Source: an uncultured Pseudomonadales bacterium (GTDB taxonomy: Bacteria > Pseudomonadota > Gammaproteobacteria > Pseudomonadales > Pseudohongiellaceae). Taken from it: a stretch of DNA of 64,000 bases. Both the position numbers and the translations under genes were made by a program. The stretch is from contig CALSTS010000001.1 of NCBI GenBank assembly GCA_943789335.1, forward strand, positions 1 through 64,000. The letters run 5' to 3'. Shown in pieces: positions 57,389 to 64,000 of this stretch. The notes under the pieces are model-generated. The model saw nothing but the letters and a program-made list of their open reading frames with translations. It was not told where the DNA came from and searched no databases. Each line of letters opens with the position of its first letter. Position 1 is the stretch's first letter.

Positions 57389-58597
57389 TTAGGTCCGGTA
57401 TTCAGCGTTTATTTTGACGTAATCGTAAGACAAGTCACAAGTCCACACCCGCTCAGAACAAGCCCCTCTATTTAATTTAACAGTAATTGAAATTTCGCTT
57501 TGATTCATGACGGCTTGCCCCAGAGCTTCTGTATAAGTAACACTTTTGCCACCACTCTCAACAATACACACATCATCTAAATAGACATTAACCCTTGTAA
57601 TATCCAAATCTGCCAAGCCGGCTCGCCCCACTACAGCCAATATCCTTCCCCAATTAGGGTCTGAAGCAAAGAGAGCTGTTTTAACCAGAGGGGATTCAGC
57701 AATAGCATAGGCAAGTAACAGACATTCAGCTGAGTCTAGACCTTCTTCTATAGAAATTGTGACAAATTTACTAGCGCCTTCTGCATCTTTAATAATTGCC
57801 TGAGCAAGATGCAAAAAAACTTTGTTTAAGGCTAAAGCAAACTCTAGTTGTTGCTCTTTAGTAAGTTCAGAATACACCAAATCGCCTTGACCACTTGCAA
57901 CCAACATACAACTATCATTAGTAGACGTATCACCATCTACCGTTATCCTATTAAAAGAAAGGTTTGTTGCTTCTTGACAAAGTTCTTGCAGAGAATCTGC
58001 AGCAATTTCAGCATCGGTGCATATATAAGCCAACATAGTAGCCATATTGGGTTTAATCATTCCCGCACCCTTGGCTATTCCTGTAATAGTGACTTGCTTC
58101 CCCGCCAACACAAAAAGCTCAGAATATGCTTTAGGCACTGTATCCGTTGTCATAATGCCTTTGGCGGCATCAATCCAACAATCACCGTCTAATTTAGTGA
58201 TTGCTTGTGTCAATGAATTAATTATTTTTTCAGCTGGAAGAGCCTCACCAATGACTCCAGTTGAGAATGGCAGAACTTGTTGTTGTTCAACATCACATGC
58301 TTCGGCAAGTGCAGCACAACATTGTAATGCTGCCTGCATTCCTGCTTCTCCGGTACCAGCATTAGCATATCCGGAATTAATCAAAAAATAACGCGGGCTG
58401 TGCGAAAAACTATGCTTTTTCGCTAAAACTACTGGCGCAGCGCAAAATGCATTTTTTGTATAAACCCCAGCAACAGAAGCTCCTTCACATAATTCAAATA
58501 GAACGACATCTGGCTTCTCCGGCTTTTTCAATCCAGCCGATACAGCGGACATTCTTACACCTTGTACCGGATAGAGCTTTCCTGTTAACTCATTCAT
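57389..58597 (-). CDS. argJ: Glutamate N-acetyltransferase / amino-acid acetyltransferase
   Basis: ArgJ transfers the acetyl group from N-acetylornithine to glutamate in the cyclic arginine pathway, and may also make acetylglutamate from acetyl-CoA. The 402 residues contain FLINSGYANAGTGEAGMQAA, the self-cleavage site KGAGMIKPNMATMLAYI with the nucleophile Thr after Ala-Met-Ala, and FNRITVDGDTSTNDSCMLVASG. The end is GRAGLADLDITRVNVYLDD and CDLSYDYVKINAEYRT. Full length. It starts 384 bases upstream (minus sense) from secA's end and runs with mutT. Confidence 0.96.
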   Translation of the reverse strand: MNELTGKLYPVQGVRMSAVSAGLKKPEKPDVVLFELCEGASVAGVYTKNAFCAAPVVLAKKHSFSHSPRYFLINSGYANAGTGEAGMQAALQCCAALAEACDVEQQQVLPFSTGVIGEALPAEKIINSLTQAITKLDGDCWIDAAKGIMTTDTVPKAYSELFVLAGKQVTITGIAKGAGMIKPNMATMLAYICTDAEIAADSLQELCQEATNLSFNRITVDGDTSTNDSCMLVASGQGDLVYSELTKEQQLEFALALNKVFLHLAQAIIKDAEGASKFVTISIEEGLDSAECLLLAYAIAESPLVKTALFASDPNWGRILAVVGRAGLADLDITRVNVYLDDVCIVESGGKSVTYTEALGQAVMNQSEISITVKLNRGACSERVWTCDLSYDYVKINAEYRT

Positions 58598-58865
58598 ACC
58601 CTTATTGCTCTCATTCTTAACACTTTATCTCTGCTTAAAATTATATCTATCTATATGATTAGCTATCGATGATAACGTATCAATCACTCTTCAATCTTCC
58701 GTTTTATTTTTTCGACGCTTTAGAACACAACGCTACGCGGCTCACACAGTCCTCGCTTTCTCCTGAAAAAAGGTCCCGAAAAAAGCATTTCAACAGGCAT
58801 CCTAATACTATACCCAGCATTTTTTTATCCTTGTAAAAATGAAAATAGTATTATAAAAAAATAGA
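58598..58865. other. Non-coding gap between secA and argJ, outside the repeat
   Basis: No gene is seen here. It should hold the argJ promoter; AT-rich stretches such as 58638-58660 are candidates, but no clear -35/-10 pair stands out. A complementary pair (CTTTAGAACACAACGC, 58719-58734) has no obvious partner. The repeat copy D begins at about 58866. Confidence 0.35.
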
Positions 58866-58978
58866 ACGTTACGAGTGAAGTTGGCGCTAGGCAAAAGTCA
58901 ATTTTATGAGGGAGCTTACATCTTTAGTAAGTGACCGATTAAAATTTACTGTTAACGACGCTCCAACAAACGTAGTAG
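58866..58978 (-). repeat. Intergenic structured repeat, copy D
   Basis: The leading end on the minus strand is CTACTACGTTTGTTGGAGCG then TCGTTAAC, 2 bases after the secA stop. The outer arms AGTCAATTTTA (58896-58906) and TAAAATTTACT (58940-58950) pair at 10 of 11. The inner arms CTTAC (58915-58919) and GTAAG (58927-58931) pair fully. Confidence 0.8.
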
Positions 58979-58980
58979 TC

Positions 58981-61737
58981 TTATCCTAATTTACCGTGGC
59001 ATTGTTTGAATTTTTTACCACTCCCACAAGGACAAGGCTCATTTCTGCCAACCTTTTGCTCTTCACGCACAAATGGAGCTTGTTGGGCTGCTGGCCTCTG
59101 CCCTTGTGGAGCAGCTTGCTGTTGAGCACTATCGTCCATCAGGTTAGCAGATTGATGCGTCATAATTTTCTGCTCTTTCTTCATCTCTTCTTCACGTTTT
59201 CTTTCGATCGCATCCAGTTCATCTTTTTGTTGGATTTTCACGTGACTAAGAAACTTAATAACTTCAAATTGAATATTTTGTAAAAGTTCTTCAAAAATGG
59301 CAAAGGCTTCTCGTTTATATTCCTGTTTAGGATTTTTACCTGCATACCCACGCAAGCCTATGCCTTGACGTAAACTATCCATTTGCGACAAATTCTCTTT
59401 CCACAAGTTATCTAATATTTGTAAAGTAATTTGTTTTTCAAAAACACGCATATTAGGGCCAACTTCCGTTGATTTTCTTTCATAACTTTCTGCAATTTTT
59501 TCAGTCACTCTTGCCCTCAGAGTTTCTTCATAAAGAGACTTATCTTCGTCCAGCCATTTTTGAATGGGCAAACTTTCACCAAACTCAACTTGTAATGATT
59601 GTTCTAGGCCTGGAATATCCCATTGCTCTTCAACACTCTGAGGAGGAATGTAAGTGCTTATAAAATCATTGACTACAGCCTCACGCATATCAGCAATTAC
59701 TTCTGAAATATCGTCTGCTTCCATTAATTCATTACGGCGTTGGTAAATAATCTGCCTTTGATCGTTAGCTACATCGTCATATTCTAAAAGCTGTTTACGA
59801 ATATCAAAGTTACGTCCCTCTACTTTGCGTTGTGCTTTTTCAATAGAGTTCGACACCATACGATGCTCAATGGCTTCACCTTCTTCCATCCCCAATCGGC
59901 GCATTAGATTAGTTACTTTTTCAGAGGCGAAAATCCGCATCAAATTATCATCTAAAGATAAATAGAATCTGGAAAATCCAGGGGTCTCCCTGCCGGCCTG
60001 CGCGCCCTCTTAACTGATTATCTATACGCCGCGATTCGTGACGCTCTGTACCAATAATATGCAAACCCCCAGCTTCCAACACTTCCTGATGACGTATCTT
60101 CCAGGCAGCCTTGATGTCAGCAATCTGTTGCTCACTAGCGTTTTCCAAGGCATCAATTTCGGCTTCCCATTTACCACCGAGAACGATATCTGTACCACGA
60201 CCAGCCATATTGGTAGCAATGGTAACTGCCCCAGGCCGACCCGCTTGAGTAATAATTTCAGCTTCTTTTTCATGGTATTTTGCATTGAGGACTTTATGTT
60301 CTATTTTTTCTTTATTTAGAAATTTTGACAGAATCTCAGATGTATCAATACTCGCTGTACCAACCAAAATAGGCGCGCCTTTATCCCTGAATCTTTTTAT
60401 ATCCTCAACAATTGCCGCAAATTTTTCTTCGGTACTGAGATAAATCAAATCATTCGCATCATCGCGAATCATTTCTTGGTTTGTTGGAATAACCACGACA
60501 TCAAGCCCATAGATTTGATGAAATTCAAAAGCCTCGGTATCGGCTGTGCCGGTCATACCCGATAGTTTTTCATACAACCTAAAATAATTCTGAAAAGTAG
60601 TAGACGCCAGCGTCTGACTTTCATTCTGAATAGGCACGCCTTCTTTGGCTTCAATTGCTTGATGCAAACCTTCTGATAAGCGTCTGCCGGCATGGTACGA
60701 CCGGTATGCTCATCAACCAACACGATTTGATTTTCTTGAACAATATATTCAACTTCTCGATTAAATAAATAATGTGCTCTTAAAGCGGATTGCACTTGTT
60801 GCAGCAAGCTCAGATTTGTTGCGGCATATAAATCTTCGCCTTCATTTAATAAGCCTCTACTGACTAACAAACCTTCAATTTTTTCATGTCCCAGATCAGT
60901 CAGCTCAACTTGGCGAGTTTTTTCATCGACAATAAAATCACCATCTATTTCATCCTCACCTTCTATCCTGCGCTCTAATTGCGACTTTTCGATACCTTTC
61001 TCACCTATTTTCAAGCTTGGGATAAGGGCATTGATGGCCGCATAACGTTTGCCGCTATCTTTAACTGCACCAGAAATAATTAAAGGAGTTCGGGCTTCAT
61101 CGATTAAAATAGAGTCAACTTCGTCAACGATAGCGAAATAAAGATCACGCTGGAATTTATCTTCAAGGCGAAACGCCATATTGTCGCGTAGATAATCAAA
61201 GCCAAACTCATTGTTGGTACCATAGGTAATATCTGCTCTGTAAGCCGCTCGCTTTTCTTCAGGCCCTTGACCAGGTACAACAACGCCAACAGTTAAGCCA
61301 AGAAATTCATATAATGGCGACATCCATTTAGCATCACGTGCTGCTAAATATTCATTGACTGTAATGAGATGTACACCTCTACCAGTTAAACCATTTAAAT
61401 AAGCTGGTAATGTAGCCACCAGGGTTTTCCCTTCCCCGGTTCTCATTTCAGCAATCTTGGTTTGGTGTAACACCATGCCGCCAATTAACTGCACATCAAA
61501 ATGCCGCATCTGCATTGTTCTAACACCAGCTTCACGCACTACAGCAAAGGCTTCGGGCAGTAATTGCTCTAGGCTTTCACCATTTTCATAGCGTTGTTTA
61601 AATTCAATAGTCTTCGCTTTTAACTCATCATCCGAAAGGCTTTGCATAGCACTTTCCATGGCAGTAATTTGCGTAACGACTTTATTTAATCGTTTAATTT
61701 CACGTTGGTTTTTATTACCAAATATTTTTGTCAGCAT
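58981..61737 (-). CDS. secA: Preprotein translocase ATPase SecA, with two single-base frameshifts as read
   Basis: SecA drives secretory proteins through SecYEG. Start 61737 ([20 protein letters not shown]), then NBD1 with Walker [15 protein letters not shown] and Walker [18 protein letters not shown]. Breaks occur near 60,689 (a base missing from a run of G) and near 59,981 (an extra C in CCCTGG). Each is repaired by one base, giving [20 protein letters not shown] and [20 protein letters not shown]2 holds [13 protein letters not shown]. The C-terminus is a zinc-binding SecB/ribosome tail ([22 protein letters not shown]). The repaired length is about 918 residues, normal. SecA is essential, so read error is likely. 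Confidence 0.95.
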
Positions 61738-61869
61738 GATGACGATTTTCCAATCTTTTTTTCTATAAATGTAGAGGCCAGTTTATGACCAGGTTTATTT
61801 AAATTACAGAGATTTAATAGTAGAAGAGGTACAGATTAGCACTGTACTTTATCTACAGTAGATGGAGTT

Positions 61870-62805
61870 TTACCGATTAGTGCGGTTTATATAAGAAGCC
61901 GGGTCGATAACTCGACCGTTTTTATGAATTTCAAAATGTACATGAGGGCCAGTAGATCTTCCAGAATTTCCAGAAAGCGCAACAACCTGACCTTTCTTTA
62001 TAATGTCGCCTGAATTAACTAAAATTTCTTGATTATGCGCATATAACGATTCATAACCATTGCCATGATTAACCTCAACTATGCTGCCATAACCACTTCT
62101 CTCGCCTGCAAAAGTAACAACACCTGAGGCTACAGAAGAAACTTCAATACCAGTTACTCCGGTGGCAAAATCAACACCTTCATGCCATGCTAAATTACCA
62201 TTAAAAGGGTCAATACGCCTACCAAAGCCAGATGAAATCCAGCCTGAGCTTACGGGTCGGCCCGCTAAAAAAGTTTCCGCCTGAGTTTGTCTATCAGAAA
62301 GTAAATTTTCAAGAAGCTCTAATTGCTGTTGACGATCTTCAATCTGTAGGCTTAAGTCATCAATTTCTTTAATCAAGTCAAATGATTCAAAACCAGCGCC
62401 TTCTTCTAACATTATCCCCGGGCCACCAAGTGCCGGAATCTGGTTGAAATTAAACTCACCATCATCTAGATCACTTATGGCAGTCAAGCGCTCACCTAGG
62501 GCATCTAATCTAAGTAGACGTGCTTGCAGGTTAGCCAAGCGCAGGGTTAATGCCTGTAATTGAGCGACTGTTTCTTCACGAATTCTTTGAACTTCTGCCT
62601 CTTGCTCAACTAATTTATCTACCCAAGCCTGCGCAGCCTCATCAGTATATAAATCAGTAGATCTGCTTGCACTAAACTGATAACCGTAATAGCCCAGCAA
62701 TACAGGCATACCAAGGAAACAGAAAGTCAGCAAGACGCGCATCCAGTCCTTTAATACTACGGATCTAGTTTCACCATGCTTTTGATCAACTATGATTATT
62801 TTCAT
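61870..62805 (-). CDS. M23-family metallopeptidase, envelope-associated
   Basis: M23 (LytM) domains cut or regulate cutting of peptidoglycan cross-links. The 311-residue protein has a short cytoplasmic start (IIIVDQKHGETRSVVLKDW), a membrane helix (VLLTFCFLGMPVLLGYYGYQF), a coiled coil (AEVQRIREETVAQLQALTLR and LEDRQQQLELLENLLSDRQ), then the LytM domain with zinc ligands in WHEGVDFATG and GPHVHFEIHKNG. All catalytic residues are present, unlike EnvC-type activators. It sits between secA and lpxC, as in Pseudomonas. Confidence 0.93.
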   Translation of the reverse strand: MKIIIVDQKHGETRSVVLKDWMRVLLTFCFLGMPVLLGYYGYQFSASRSTDLYTDEAAQAWVDKLVEQEAEVQRIREETVAQLQALTLRLANLQARLLRLDALGERLTAISDLDDGEFNFNQIPALGGPGIMLEEGAGFESFDLIKEIDDLSLQIEDRQQQLELLENLLSDRQTQAETFLAGRPVSSGWISSGFGRRIDPFNGNLAWHEGVDFATGVTGIEVSSVASGVVTFAGERSGYGSIVEVNHGNGYESLYAHNQEILVNSGDIIKKGQVVALSGNSGRSTGPHVHFEIHKNGRVIDPASYINRTNR

Positions 62806-62956
62806 TTTTGGGTGAGGAATACAACTTCCATAACTAATAAGAGATTATTCTCAGAACTATCAATTTAAGCTTCTAGTTCAATAGCGAGCAATTATAGCCT
62901 TATGCCAAGCGTTTTAGCGAATACAAAGCACTAAATTAGTATTAAAGAGTTAAAAC

Positions 62957-63865
62957 TTATGCGAATTGGGGTCTAAGGTAGGAAATCGGCGCTTCTTCTT
63001 CTGTGTCGAATGTCACAATTTCCCAACAATCTTCACTTGCGAGTAACTTTCTTAACAGTGCATTATTCAAAGCATGACCTGATTTATAGCCTGCAAATTC
63101 TCCAATCAGGCTTTTGCCGAGCAAGTATAAATCACCAATAGAGTCGAGAATCTTATGTTTTACGAATTCATCCTCATAACGTAAACCGTCTTCGTTTAAT
63201 ACTCTATAGTCACCAACTGCAACAGCGTTGTCCATGCTGGCGCCAAGTGCGAGGTTACGATTACGTAAGGCTTCAAATTCATGCATAAAACCAAATGTTC
63301 GAGCACGGCTGACTTCTTTCACAAAAGATGTACTGGAAAAATCGATACAGGCTTCTTTGGTATGTTTACGATGGACCGGATGATCATAGAGAAGGGTGTA
63401 GCCAACCTTAAAACCATTAAAGGGTTTGAGACTCACCTTCTTATCGTCATGAGTAAGGCTCAGCTCTTTTATGATGCGAATATATTTCTTAGGAGCAGAC
63501 TGTTCTTCAACTCCTGCTGACTGGATCAAAAAGACAAAAGGACCTGCACTGCCATCCATAATAGGAACTTCAGGCGCACTTAGATCAACAAAAGCATTAT
63601 CAATACCTAAGCCAGACATTGCGGACATCAGGTGCTCTACAGTAGAAATTCTAACATCACCCTTGACCAAGGTTGATGATAGTGTGGTTTCTCCCACATT
63701 TTCTGCTATGGCAGGAATTTCTACTACGGGGTCCAAATCGACCCGCCTAAATATAATACCTGTGTCAACTGGAGCGGGTTTCAACGTTAAATAAACTTTC
63801 TCACCTGTATGCAAACCTACGCCAGTTGCGCGAATTACATTCTTCAGGGTTCTTTGTTTAATCAT
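62957..63865 (-). CDS. lpxC: UDP-3-O-acyl-N-acetylglucosamine deacetylase
   Basis: LpxC performs the committed, zinc-dependent step of lipid A synthesis. The 302 residues begin [20 protein letters not shown]. Zinc ligands are in [17 protein letters not shown] (His) and [14 protein letters not shown] (His, Asp), and the catalytic His is in [26 protein letters not shown] lies at the acyl channel. The end ([11 protein letters not shown]) is normal. It is the last gene in the window; ftsZ would be expected beyond 64000, but is not seen. Confidence 0.97.
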   Translation of the reverse strand: MIKQRTLKNVIRATGVGLHTGEKVYLTLKPAPVDTGIIFRRVDLDPVVEIPAIAENVGETTLSSTLVKGDVRISTVEHLMSAMSGLGIDNAFVDLSAPEVPIMDGSAGPFVFLIQSAGVEEQSAPKKYIRIIKELSLTHDDKKVSLKPFNGFKVGYTLLYDHPVHRKHTKEACIDFSSTSFVKEVSRARTFGFMHEFEALRNRNLALGASMDNAVAVGDYRVLNEDGLRYEDEFVKHKILDSIGDLYLLGKSLIGEFAGYKSGHALNNALLRKLLASEDCWEIVTFDTEEEAPISYLRPQFA

Positions 63866-63921
63866 TTACATACTCTTCGTTAAAACAAGCCACAACAGCT
63901 TCACGATTCTAGCAAACCAGC

Positions 63922-63965
63922 AACTATATCCCAACTATATCCCAACTATATCCCAACTATATTCT
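63922..63965 (+). repeat. Tandem repeat of an 11-base unit upstream of lpxC
   Basis: AACTATATCCC occurs three times exactly (63922-63954), and a fourth copy is altered at its end (AACTATATTCT, to 63965). It lies 57 bases upstream of the lpxC start. Confidence 0.9.
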
Positions 63966-64000
63966 CACTATAGCCCAAGTTTATTACTTGGAATTTATTA

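Noticed and set aside
58598-58865. Possible small gene in the secA-argJ gap
   Set aside because: All frames are short and interrupted; no motif or ribosome site.
63922-63965. CRISPR-like array
   Set aside because: The units are 11 bases and directly adjacent, with no spacers.

Overview
The window looks like chromosomal DNA of a free-living, probably marine, gammaproteobacterium related to Pseudomonadales-type lineages. The base composition is AT-leaning. The evidence is gene content and gene order: holD-rimI, dinB-greB, a FabY-type ketosynthase, fxsA-groES-groEL, aceE-aceF, and the cell-envelope run ampD / nadC / pilD-coaE-yacG / mutT-argJ / secA / M23 peptidase / lpxC. Twitching and type IV pilus functions are represented by pilU, a GAF-domain PilB/GspE-type ATPase and pilD, but they are scattered. 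There are no rRNA genes and no CRISPR array. One tRNA gene, tRNA-Leu(UAG), is present.

Layout. 1-2.6 kb holds three consecutive broken genes (sbcB, a tetR-family regulator, pyrB). 2.6-16.3 kb is mostly intact housekeeping: pilU, prfC, a GAF-ATPase, hisC, rimI/holD, dinB-greB, a GlxA-like regulator, hpf and a VanY-type carboxypeptidase. 16.4-20 kb is damaged: fkbM with an internal stop, then fabY and a nitroreductase with many frameshifts. 20-27.6 kb has class I fumarase, two genes that lost their 3' ends at a shared junction near 22.4 kb, and a padR-adaptor-RND pump operon. 27.8-31.6 kb is tesA-ybbA-ybbP. 31.69-38.57 kb is a genomic island in tRNA-Leu, bounded by copies of the tRNA 3' end. 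It carries a truncated cytosine methyltransferase, a porin-like protein, two secreted proteins (one an HNH nuclease), a pilin-like fragment and a folX-folM-folE pterin operon, but no integrase. 38.8-45.2 kb has a broken TonB-dependent receptor, a DUF5916-type outer-membrane protein, a DUF938 methyltransferase and a coiled-coil membrane protein. 45.5-64 kb is core: groESL, fxsA, yajQ, aceEF, ampD, nadC, pilD, coaE, yacG, mutT, argJ, secA, M23 peptidase and lpxC.

The most unusual element is a family of five intergenic repeats of about 105-115 bp (near 3.8, 45.4, 48.35, 49.0 and 58.9 kb). All lie in the same orientation, and four begin only 2-9 bases after the stop codon of a minus-strand gene. 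They share conserved ends. In the middle they carry nested inverted repeats, and the outer arm sequence differs completely between copies while its pairing is kept.

Read the broken genes with caution. groEL and secA, which the cell cannot lack, carry four and two single-base indels respectively, several of them in or next to short homopolymers. Much of the apparent pseudogenisation may therefore be sequencing or assembly error, concentrated in patches. Some lesions look like real rearrangements: the junctions at 22.4 kb and 36.11 kb and the truncated methyltransferase.
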